Assembly (NCBI GenBank): GCA_949358305.1
Contig: OX442320.1
Location: 1,926,501 to 1,986,500, forward strand
Direction of reading: 5' to 3'
From: Strigamia acuminata
Taxonomy: Eukaryota; Arthropoda; Chilopoda; Geophilomorpha; Linotaeniidae
Length of the DNA stretch: 60,000 bases
Under the pieces are notes generated by a model that ran no database searches, had not been told where the DNA came from, and saw only the letters and a program-made list of their open reading frames with translations. The position numbers were made by a program, and so were the translations under genes. Below, in pieces: positions 1 to 9,800 of the stretch. Numbering within the stretch: the stretch's first letter is position 1; the number at the start of each line of letters is the position of its first letter.

Positions 1-709
1 TTAAAAACATGTTTCCGTTTTTATCCCGTCCACATTCGATTCCTAACATGTACTTCAGAGTTCCAAGTTCTTTGATTTCAAAACATTTACGCAGTCTCTT
101 TTTGATTTCTCGACACATGTTTTCTGATTGTCCGGCTATCACCATGTCGTCGACGTAAACCCCGATAATTCCGCGTTCGTTTCCTATTTGAATCCAATAA
201 ACACACGCGTCGGAAAAACAACGTTTGAAACCCTGTTTCTCGAGTTCCTCGTCCAACTTGTCATTTAATCCGTATAACGACTTGATTAGTCTGCACTCTT
301 TGTTTTTCCATTTTCCCACTAAGCCTTCGGGAATTTCCATGTAGACTTCTTCTTCGAGTATACCATTTAAGTATGCTGTCGTTACATCAACTTGTTCCAA
401 TACCCAACCCAAAATTACAGCTATAGCAATTATGAGTCGCATTGTCGCAATTCCGGCCACTGGAGAATATGTCTCGGTATAATCATGACCGTAGCGCTGT
501 GTAAATCCTTTGGCAACTAAGCGCGCTTTATACCGCTCAACTGAACCATCTGGGTTTTGTTTGACTCGAAACACCCATTTACAGCCAATCGCTTTGCTGT
601 CTTTTGGTAAATCCGTAATCTCCCATGTTTCATACTTGTGTAAGCTGTTTAATTCGTCATCTATTGCGGTTTGCCATTTCGTTGCGTCCTTGGAATTCAA
701 TGCCTCTTG
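1..709 (-). pseudogene. copia reverse transcriptase, N-terminal part (incomplete at edge)
   Basis: Directly below the stop at 710-712, and in the same frame as the integrase ORF, the minus strand encodes a Ty1/copia reverse transcriptase. Readable landmarks are WQTAIDDELNSL, GCKWVFRVKQNPDGSVER, YKARLVAKGFTQRYG, TYSPVAGIATMR, QVDVTTAYLNG, LKSLYGL-like text and the polymerase active site YVDDMVIAG. The match continues to the window edge with no further stop seen. RNase H and the 3' LTR would be expected to the left of base 1. The single TAG separating RT from integrase is the only break here, so the copy could be functional apart from point mutations. Confidence 0.85.
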
Positions 710-2851
710 CTAGGTAGAAGGTTCTTCAAAATGACAAAACATTGCTGTTCCTATCAAATCCTCTTCATCTTCCTCCTCAGCATCTTCCGTTTCTGCAACT
801 TCCGGTTCCGCTTGTTGTTGCACCTGACTTCGGAGAATCATCTTTGTCGGTCGTCCACGTTTTGGTTTTGCCGCTGGCGGAACTTGTTTCGGTTCGTCGA
901 AAGTGAGAGTCATTACTTCCTTCGCGTCCAGTTCATCCGTTTCGTTGAATCCGAATTCATTTTCTTTGAACACGACGTCACGTGAAGTCATCACTTTTCT
1001 TTTCTTGGTATTCCACAACCGATATGTCTTCTCCCCGGCTGAATACCCAAGAAATATGCATTTTTCTCCGCGATTGTCCAATTTTCTTCTTTTGGCCGCG
1101 GGAACGTGCATCACTGCATTGCAGCCAAACACTCTTAAGTGTTTCACGGATGGCGTTCGCCCGTACCAAACTTCATACGGCGTTTTCCCAGTGATTTGTG
1201 TCACTGTCCGGTTTCTCACGTAAACTGCAGTATTGACTGCTTCAGCCCAAAAATCTGCACCCAATTGCGTTTGGATCAAACTTGACCGCACCAGATCCAG
1301 CAATGTCCGGTTTAATCTCTCAGAAATTCCATTTTGTTCTGGGGTGTACACTGCGGTGCGTTGATGAGAAATTCCTTTCTCCTTCAGGAAACGGTCAAAT
1401 TCTTCGTTGCAGTATTCGAGCCCGTTATCCGTTCGCAAGGCTTTTATTTTCTTCCCCGTTTTTCTCTCCATTCTCGTCATGTAATCTTGAAATTTTTCAA
1501 GCGCTTCAGATTTGTGGGTCAGAAAGTAGACATCTATTTTCCTTGACTTATCATCAATAAACGTAATGTAGTAACGATGCCCTCCCTTGCTCTTTGTTTG
1601 AAGTGGACCCGCAATGTCCGAATGGATCAAATCCAGTACTTCGGATGCCAACTTCCGTTCTTCCTTGTTGAATGGTTTTCGGGTGGATTTTCCTTGGAGA
1701 CATGAATCACATTTGCTGATTGCATCTTTGTTGATCTCCAATCCCCTGACTTTGTCCTTTTCAGCCATCTTTTGTAGACTGTCCAAAGACACGTGCATGT
1801 ATCTTTGATGCCAAATTTCGTTTTTGGTCGCTTCCGTTGTCGCCGTCATCCCGTGATGTGACGCCTCGTTGACCAGATACATTCTGTTTTCTCTCTTCGC
1901 TCGAAGAATCACGACATCCTTTGAATTCATCACGTTGCAAAATCCGTTCTTGAATGACAACCAGTAGCCTTTTGCTTCCAGTTGCGCGACGGAGAGTAAA
2001 TTCATCGTCACTTCCGGCACGTAAAGTACTTCTTTTAAAATCGTTGGTACTGTCTGCCCATCGTACACGAAATCTACGTTGATGTCCCCTTGAGCTTCTA
2101 CTTTGACCTTCTTTCCGTTTGCGATATTTATTTCCGCCACTTTGGGATTTTGAAGTTCCAAAAATTTCCCTTTCTGCGCTGTCATGTGATGACTCGCTCC
2201 TGAATCGATCACCCAAACGTCCTTATCCGCTCGCGCCGCAAATGCCGACATAACATTGGCCTTCTTGTGGTCACTGGAATTCTTGGACTCAGCGCTTCTT
2301 TCCTTCTTGGGCTTGTGGCAGTCCCGCGCATAATGGCCAAATTTGTTACAATTGTAACATTTGATCTTTTTAAGATCACGTTGCTGTGGAATCTTGTTCG
2401 CAATTAGCACAGCCGAATCCCGTTTGGTATTGTCTGAAGTCTCTCTTCTTGAATACTCCGCCAATATCATGTCTTTTATTTTGTTCGACGTGAAATCCGC
2501 TTTTGCAATCGTGTGTACTGACGTAATCAGTCCTTCGTATTCTTTGGTCAAACCACATAACATGGCCCAAGCCAAATCTGTGTCCCCGACCGTTTGGCCC
2601 GCATTCGTTAATCTCTCGGAGCATTCGGACACTCTCATGAGATACTTGTCCATATTTTCACCGGTCTGCTTCATTGTTGAATAAAGTTCTCGGCGGAGTT
2701 GGACGATGCGTAACGAGTTCGTCGGTTCGTAGACTTCTTTCAGTCGATCCCAAGCTTCTTTTGGACTTTGCAATCCCCGTATATGTGATTGCTGTTGTGT
2801 TTTGATTGTCAAACCAATTATTGAAAAAGCTTTATTTGTCAAATCAGCCAA
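710..2851 (-). pseudogene. copia gag-protease-integrase ORF (713 codons)
   Basis: This is the main surviving open frame of the copia element. In order it shows the UBN2/gag-type N-terminal region, a CCHC zinc knuckle (CYNCNKFGHYARDC, about residues 163-176), the aspartic protease motif VIDSGASHHMT (about 214-224), the GAG-pre-integrase segment with IWHQRYMH and CDSCLQGK, and the integrase core. The core keeps all three catalytic acids in HSDIAGP, LRTDNG and ISERLN. The integrase C-terminal region follows (VFGCNAVMHVP, GYSAGEKTYRLW). The frame ends at a TAG at 710-712, with reverse transcriptase continuing in the same frame below it. The true start codon lies upstream at 3008-3010, cut off by another in-frame TAG at 2936-2938. 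Codon structure is otherwise intact, which suggests recent inactivation. Confidence 0.88.
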
Positions 2852-3550
2852 TTTCGTTGCATCGGCTTCAGTTTCTGTCCCGTCTACTACTTTCCAAAGT
2901 TTCTTCTCGGTTAATAGAAGCTTGACACTGAATGCCTAAGACAAATAGTTGGTACCATCCATTTTTTCTATCCCGTAGGAAGTAATGCTAGATGAAGTCT
3001 CAGTCGTCATCTTGTCTCGGAAAATTTTCAAAATTGCAAATAGCACAGACTGTTGTCAGTTTCAAACAATTTTCCCCCAAAATAGCAACAACAATTGAAA
3101 CAAACTTAATTGTATCTTAAAACTACAACAAAGCTTCGTTGCGCAGATCCTAACAATACAAGTTTTAAACAATTGCATGCACAAATAGTTCGTTTTGCTT
3201 CAATAATGGCGTCGTTTTCTTCTCGTTTCGGTTGCACGTGCAGTTCGAAAATGGCGTCGTTCGAATCCCGTTCGTTGCAAACTCGTTGAAAATTATGCCT
3301 TTCGTCCCTTATGGCTCATGAAGCTAATTACTAGTCGAAAATAACTCACAGTTCCCGACCTCGTTTGCGTCCTCGTTCGATTTAGGCCCGTCTTGCCACA
3401 CGTTCGATTCCGCTCGTTTTTTCCGTTTTCTCGGAACGTTTGCCGCACGTTCGAATCGTCTGCCGTACGTTCGAATCGTCTCGTCGTGCCGTGGAAACGT
3501 TCGTCTACCTTTCCGATATTCGTTGGACACACCCGCGCTGCTTAACGTCC

Positions 3551-3563
3551 TGGACCCATAACC
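3551..3563 (-). other. half-tRNA primer-binding site (initiator Met type)
   Basis: On the minus strand, just inside the putative LTR, the sequence GGTTATGGGTCCAG appears. It is one base different from the complement of the anticodon-stem region of initiator tRNA-Met (GGTTATGGGCCCAG). Priming from an internal tRNA-Met half rather than its 3' end is the known Drosophila copia strategy. The bases are seen directly; the use as primer site is inferred. Confidence 0.6.
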
Positions 3564-3567
3564 AATT

Positions 3568-3773
3568 TGTTATGCTGGGGCATCACGTTGAAATAAAGGA
3601 GAGGTTTTTAAAGTGGAAAACAAAACACACGTCTTTACTCGTGGGTAAAATACAAGCAAGTGAGGAGTAATACAAAATTGTCATGGTAACGCTTTTACAA
3701 CAATGTAACAGTATGATATAGCAGTAACACGTTCTTAACAATGAACTCAACATCACATTAACATAACTTAACA
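3568..3773 (-). repeat. putative 5' LTR of the copia element (about 206 bp)
   Basis: Read on the minus strand, the segment begins TGTTAAG and ends CATAACA, which gives the TGTTA...TAACA short inverted ends usual for copia LTRs. It contains an AATAAA-like polyadenylation context near its 3' end. It lies immediately outside a good primer-binding site. The partner LTR is not in the window, so the ends rest on the terminal dinucleotides and the primer site only. Confidence 0.6.
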
Positions 3774-4112
3774 AATTATTTACAAAAAAATTAAGTGCGA
3801 ATTATCACAAAAATCACAAAAGTTGATGGATCTCCACTATCATCTCGTTTCTATATTCAGTTCCTGTCACTCAATAACTCCCTAGCACTTCCTTCTTTAA
3901 GCATCACTTCTTGCACTAGAGACTTACAAGTTAGCAGTTTGAATTGCTCTTGCGCAGTTATAATAAACACGTATCTATTACCACCATTGGGCGGTGGGAG
4001 TTTCTTATGTTATCAATCCTTATTCGATCAAAATGTTTGGAAATCGTTGATTATGGTATGGCTGCAATAATTCTTTTGATGGGATGGTATAGGTATTCGA
4101 AGAATGGACTGC

Positions 4113-4620
4113 TTATGTGGTAATCGTCTCTTTTTTTGGACGGTGCTCAATGTCGTTTATGGTGTTTGTGGGTTCCTGTAACTTTGTTGCTTTTCGCCAT
4201 TCAACAGGAAGATTTAGTTTTTCAAGAAGGAGTAAAGGCAATTTAATAAATTCTTTTTGACTGACTACCTCAGGGATCTGACTTACTGCATCTGTAACTA
4301 AGTGTACTTGACCGGATTTATAAATCACTTGGAAATTATAAATCACTTGGAAATTATAATCCACCAACTGCAATGACCATTGTACTATTGGAAACCATTT
4401 GAATTTTTTATACATTTTAGCCATTTTAATGAGATTAGAGCAGGTTCAAGTCACCAAGTCACTCCTGTTGTTGAAACGGCATTGCTAATGTGTACCCAGT
4501 CCATTTTAATGCTGCGTCGTCTGTAAATATGTCAAACGTTTATCCAAACAAGTAAGGTTTAAAATTTTCTATGGCAAAGATGATGGTGAGAAATTTTCCT
4601 TTGATAAGCTTAGTACTCAT
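4113..4620 (-). pseudogene. Ty3/gypsy RNase H fossil
   Basis: The minus strand carries a decayed RNase H domain of a Ty3/gypsy polyprotein. Recognisable blocks are GKFLTIIFAIENFKPYLFG, then FDIFTDDAALKW (the F-x-V-x-TDH-x-AL-x-W block with H changed to D), then WSLQLVDYNFQVIYKSG and VHLVTDAVSQIP (the usual VV-ADALSR block). An in-frame stop follows YLFG, and a frame change separates the upstream block from the 103-codon open stretch at 4113-4424. The NFQVIY segment is present twice in tandem because of an 18-base duplication near 4320-4360. No LTR or other polyprotein domain was found nearby, so this is a fragment. Confidence 0.75.
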
Positions 4621-6089
4621 AAGATCATCTGCTAACAGAAGTGTATGCCCACAGACTTTTCTGTGTGTATAGACTTTACAGAAAAGCATATCAGAATCAT
4701 CTGGTAGCAGAGCATGTGCCAGTCTGTCACATCTAACTTTTTGTGGTACTCACAGCTCTATGCAACAGAAAAGAAATAGTGAATGACCATGAAAAAGAAA
4801 TAAGATGGATGCCAATAAAACTTTTTAAGGCTAATTTTGGAGTTATGATGAATAAGATTGCGGTTTTTGTTTTTAATTTCTAATTGTATTTATACATAAT
4901 AATCCATTTTTATAAATAGAATATACAGTTGTTTGCATTTGTTGGCAGAACTGATAGCTGCCATATTTGAGACCAGTTATAAAAAATTACGATCGGTCAC
5001 AAATTGTCAAGGGCGATCGCTACTTTCTGTGCCTCAGAAGTTTCTGTGCTTGGAAACGAAGATCAGCTTTCCGTTGCATCGACATGCCAGGAAGTTAAGT
5101 TTTTATGTCACAGAACATATCTCAGACATTCCAAGATTGGAATGAAATTTGTGAGTCCTGTAGGCAAAATTTCTGTGGGCAGACTGGTTTTCTATGTAGG
5201 AAACTGCTTATGAGTACTAAGCTATAGCTGAGTAATTTTGTTCAGCTTGGCTTAGATATCACGAAGGTCTCTGCGATGAGCTGGTACTGGGACAGGGTAC
5301 TGGGACAGGGCTCTTACATAGGCCCTGGCCTAGGAAGTTAAGTTCGTAGTGTCTTGAAGGTATTGTGAACCGAGTTTTTTTTGTCCTCCTTGTTGGTTCC
5401 TGAATTAGATCCATCATCAAGAAGTATCTTGCAGAATCACCATTTTCCATTCCTCTTGGATTCTCTAATGATACATGTATTCATTTCAAACATTTTTTTG
5501 TCTAGTCCGCCTCAACTTTTTTTTATTGGGCTTCGATATTACTGCTGATGTACAGGATCTGCTGTATCTCCAGTAACATTTTTATGCTTATACTGTGTTA
5601 CTATTTAAACCTTGTCAGATGTTGCAAATTTGTTTTGGTTTCTTTTTAGTAATTTTTTTTACTGTAGCTGTTCTATTTTATTTGAATTCAATACATTGAT
5701 AGATACAACAGACTCAAAACTACCACTGTCCATAATTTAGTAAGCGTTTGCTTTCGTGGCATTCTTTTCAAGATAAATGGATCTCTACATTGCATTTGTA
5801 ACATACAAGTAGATTATGTCTTTTCCATCATCAAACTTTTCTCGTTTTCAACATAGCACTCCAAATCTATTGGTAATATTTGATAGAGGTTCCATAAGTA
5901 ATTCCTTGTTAATATTATTATTCAGGCCAATAGAAACGGTGCACTCGTGCATCATTGGGATATTTGTTATTGCGTTATTAACTCGAACAATAGAAAAATG
6001 TATAATTTCACCTTGTATTACCAATTTACTCCATTGGTCCATTGCTCCTTTCAGAGTGGGGTCGCCTAATAATAATTGGTGTTCGAATT
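4621..6089. other. intergenic stretch, no gene recognised
   Basis: This stretch lies between the gypsy fossil and the first MITE. Open frames are short and show no family resemblance. A small tandem duplication of GGTACTGGGACAG occurs near 5284-5309. Parts may be further decayed retrotransposon sequence or upstream exons or promoter of the RIM-binding protein gene, but I see no firm evidence for either. Confidence 0.4.
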
Positions 6090-6097
6090 CTTTAACG

Positions 6098-6373
6098 CAG
6101 GGTTTCCCAAACGGTGAGGCGCGAGCTGATTATTGGTGGGGCGCACCCATCATACATGCCAAATAAAACAAGCTTATTTTGCAAACTTTTGTAAATTTTT
6201 AAGCAAAATTATATAAAATTATATAAAAATTTATACAAAGTTTTAAGCAAAATTATTTAAAAATTTCTTTTTTTTTTTTTAGTAGTATATTTTTTGAAAA
6301 TTTAATGCACTAGTAGATGAAGTCGCCTTGCTTAAAAAGTGGGGCGCGATGCTAAAAAGTTTGGGAACCCCTG
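6098..6373. mobile_element. hAT-type MITE (276 bp) with 8-bp target duplication
   Basis: The element starts CAGGGTTTCCCAAAC and ends GTTTGGGAACCCCTG, so its 15-base inverted ends match at 14 positions. It is flanked by CTTTAACG on the left (6090-6097) and TTTTAACG on the right (6374-6381), an 8-bp target duplication with one mismatch. The 8-bp duplication and the C-A-G-G-G end sequence are typical of hAT elements. The interior is short, AT-rich and non-coding, so it would need a transposase from elsewhere. Confidence 0.8.
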
Positions 6374-6721
6374 TTTTAACGAACTTGGCTTGTTTTGTCG
6401 ACTGAAGTTGCGTCTATTCCGTTTTGACCCTTTTACTGTCAAACCCATAAATATACGTTCTATTTGACACTGAAAGTCTATGGAAGCATTAAAAACCGGA
6501 CAATCTGAAAGGGTTAAATCTATGATTTAGTTCAAGCTGTAGGAATATTTTTGGATAAAAAACAGTGATATAATATCACTGTTTTTTTAATGATAATGAC
6601 GACGCTAGGATTAGATAAGTGATGGGCGAAAATTCATCATTCTGGAACTTGGACTGAGTTTTGAATTCAAGAGAGAATTATTTGTTTTTTGTGAACTTTA
6701 TTTTAATTTCTATTCATTTAG

Positions 6722-6810
6722 CAAATATAAATGATTAGAAACTGCTGCTAATGTCTTCAGACCTTGTAGACCTAGAAAAATCACTCCGAGCCAAGATAGA
6801 AAGTTTAAGA
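6722..6810 (+). CDS. RIMBP exon 1 candidate with start codon
   Basis: A good acceptor (TATTCATTTAG) ends at 6721, and the exon ends before GTATTT at 6811. The ATG at 6751 opens [20 protein letters not shown], a leucine-spaced coiled coil that joins in phase to [11 protein letters not shown] of the next exon. In the same frame a TAG lies at 6736-6738, so translation cannot start further upstream in this exon. A 6-codon upstream ORF starting at 6731 ends in TAA that overlaps the ATG (TAATG). The 5' untranslated exons and promoter were not identified. Confidence 0.55.
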
Positions 6811-9800
6811 GTATTTGCAAAAAACATGTATGCTGATATTTATATAGCGGGTCCAATCGTTTAGTCGACTAAACGGCGTAGACTAAACGGCGTCGACTAG
6901 GTGAATTACGACTAAACGACCAGGCCTCTTATATAGATATTATTGAATTTGTTTATTATACATACAAGTATATACAAGTAGTTTATTGTTCACACTGCAA
7001 AAAAAATCATTTTTAGTTGAAATCAGTGCTTGCTAATTGATATTTTTGCCAAGGTTGTATGTGTTTAGAAAATCAAAGTAATTTACTTGATTTGGAGTTA
7101 AATTGAACAAGTTGTTTATTTTGCTGATTTTATTACTTGTATGTTGTGTGAAAGACTTGTTTTATGACTGTTTACTAGATGTCTTTTAACTGGTATTCTT
7201 TCAAAAAAAATTGTAAAATTTTATTTTTATATTTTAGGAGACTCGACTACGACAAGCATTGGACCGAAACAGTCAGTTGTCTTCTTTGAATTCAAATATA
7301 CAAGAGCAGCTGCAACATCTAAAAAATGTAATCAATTTTCAAATTACAATAGTTGGGCGATTTTGCTCTTTATTTTATTCTTATATACATGTATGGTCTA
7401 ACTAAGGTGCCACTTATGAATTCAGGCAATCTGTATACATTTTGGTATCCTTTGAAATTTACTGATTGTATTCTAAATCTGTAATGATATTCCACTCAGT
7501 CCCACACTTTTATTTTCTGTTTACACAACGCATTTTTTGAAACAGTGAAAACCAATTTTTTAATTAAATGAAACTTATCTTGAGACATATTCGACAGGTT
7601 TTAATGAATCATGAATGTTGAACCTTGCCAGAGGTCTTTCTATTATTCTTCTGGTTATTTTCAGTCGTTAGACCTACTGCTTTGTAAAATTGTAAAATGG
7701 TATTCAATAGGTGAATTCAATTCCAAAATTCCAAATTCTGATTCTAAAAACTTGATTAAAAAAAAATCGGTTTTTAGACTTCCAAACCTGATGTTTAGAA
7801 AGTCTAATGAAATGGCTCTGTCTGTCTGTCTGTCTTCAACGTCCGGTCACGTGACCTGTAATGTAATGTTTCAACTTATGGTACTTCCGGTTTGTGTAAT
7901 GTCCCAAAAAATGAATTAAAAAATTAATCAGACGATTAGAAAGTAGACTTTTCTGGTGCAGTTTTTGGTCTACTTTCCAATTATAACGATAAAATTGGCA
8001 TTAAATATAGTTAAAAGGGAGAAAATGCTAAATTATGGCAAAATGTAATGGAAAACAGCCCCACCTGGCGGTTCCCGTAAGCTATAATGGAAGCAGAAAT
8101 GTTCGTCGCGAATTCTCGTGTGACACATCTCGTGAAATCTCGTGTGACACATCTTTTGAAATCTCGTGTGACACATCTTTTGAAATCTCGTGTGTCACAT
8201 TTCGTGAAATCTCGTGTGACACATCTCGTGTAACACATCTCGTGAAATCTCGTGTAACACATCTCGTGTAACACATCTCGTGAAATCTCGTGTGACACAT
8301 CTCGTTGAATCTCGTGTGACCCATCTCGTGAAATCTCGTGTTACACATCTCGTGAAATCTCGTGTGACACCTCTCATGAAGTCTCGTTCGAAGAAATTTA
8401 ACTAAAAAAGTACTCACTATTCTGTAATCCATTGAGTACAAATACTGTACCTGCAAACCTCACCACCAAGAATTCATCCTCTGCTAACTTACTCCATATC
8501 ATGCATAATTAGCACACAGACGCCAGATGAAAAGCTATCAACTAATATATTCATCAACCCATATCGATCTCCTGCCTCAACACAGCCTGCCCCTCTTCTA
8601 CTTATTCATGTGCTTATCCACAAGCTTATCCATGTGGAAACTAGGACAGTATCGCAGACAGAAATCCCATAGGGATTAAATTATTGGTGCACTAATGTTA
8701 CAATGTTTAGCACAAAAAAACGAAACTCAAACAATTTTTTGCGACACTAAAGTCCTGCACTATTTTTGCTAATTTTAGCACTATTTAAAGTTTTGTTTCC
8801 TGAAGTGTTTGCAACATTTTCCTGACTTTTTACTGCATTTTACAGACATGACGACCAATTGACTGTACAGTCGTGGACAAACAAAACTTCTCTTCTGTTT
8901 AGAAGTTTTAAGCTTTAAGCTTATTATCATTATTTGCCCGGTCTATTTTTTAATACTGTTTTTAGGTTGAGACGAGAGACCGAGTCAAGATTGATGTCAT
9001 TAAATCTCAATAGAAGGTTATGTCACCTGTTAGATAAATTTAAAACAGCTAAACTAGACGGAAGTTTTTTTTGTCTACGACTGTACATGGTCTATGCCTT
9101 TGCTTCTGATTTATCACTATTTAGAAATGACTTCTCAAGACATTGTACTTGCAATGATGGCCTGTTCTCCCTTCTCTGTCATGGTTTTACATAGCATAGA
9201 ATATATTGCCTTCCGTTGATTCCTCTGACTTTCTCTAAACAATTTTGGAGGTAATAAATATTCAGTTTGGTTATTGCTACCAATTCTACTGGTTTGGTTG
9301 ATGCTTGTTTTTCTTCAAAATAAGGCTTATTTTTATTTTGGAAAGTCAGTTTATTTAGCCATTTATTTGGCACCAAGTCATTGCTGGACCAATGAATTGA
9401 CAAGTATTTTATCTACCAATGATAATATGCTAACTTTTGCTAATATTGTAGCAATATTGAGTGATCTAAATCTGTTTAGACACTTTCCCAATCATGTTTG
9501 AAGAGACTAACTGTAAGTTTAACAATTTTTTTTCTATTAATTGACTGTTAAATTTGGGGTGCCTTTTATGGTTCGTAAAATACAGTAATTTAAATACCTA
9601 GGTTAGGTATCAAAATCCTATTAAAATCCAATCAAAATCCTATCAAAATGTTGATGATTAATGGAATAAAGTGCATTTTAATTTAATTTAAAATCTAAAA
9701 AATGTATTTTTTTTTTTTTTTTTTTTTTAATTTTAGGTGAATAATGAATGTCAAGGATTACGCTCACCGTTGAACTTTGTGGAGACGGACAACAAATCCG

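Larger units (their letters stand above)
1..3773 (-). mobile_element. Ty1/copia LTR retrotransposon, 3' part beyond window edge
   Basis: The element reads on the minus strand. From high to low coordinates it has a 5' LTR (about 3568-3773), a primer site (about 3551-3563), an untranslated leader, and a gag-protease-integrase-reverse transcriptase coding region that runs off the left edge of the window. The gag, protease, integrase and RT order is that of Ty1/copia (Pseudoviridae-type) elements. The 3' LTR, RNase H and second target duplication lie outside the window, so insertion age cannot be judged. Two in-frame stop codons (2936-2938 and 710-712) interrupt an otherwise long open frame, so this copy is probably dead, although lightly decayed. 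The identity is secure; the LTR limits are inferred. Confidence 0.9.
7328..9736. other. RIMBP intron 2
   Basis: This 2.4 kb intron holds a (CTGT)n run near 7818-7834, the 24-bp minisatellite at 8107-8393 and the mariner-type MITE at 8868-9083. Near 9605-9655 are three short imperfect copies of CAAAATCCTAT. A long T tract precedes the exon 3 acceptor. No exon was recognised inside. Confidence 0.55.

Noticed and set aside
1761-2216. 151-codon minus-strand frame rich in Arg, Ser and Glu
   Set aside because: It is an out-of-frame shadow of the copia gag-integrase ORF at 710-2851 and has no family resemblance.
3440-3500. GTTCGAATC words resembling a tRNA T-loop
   Set aside because: They repeat within the copia leader, and no acceptor stem, D-loop or anticodon arm can be built around them.
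8011-8456. Cys/Arg/His-patterned proteins on both strands (several ORFs of 60-124 codons)
   Set aside because: They are translations of the 24-bp minisatellite; the pattern follows the repeat unit, not a protein family.
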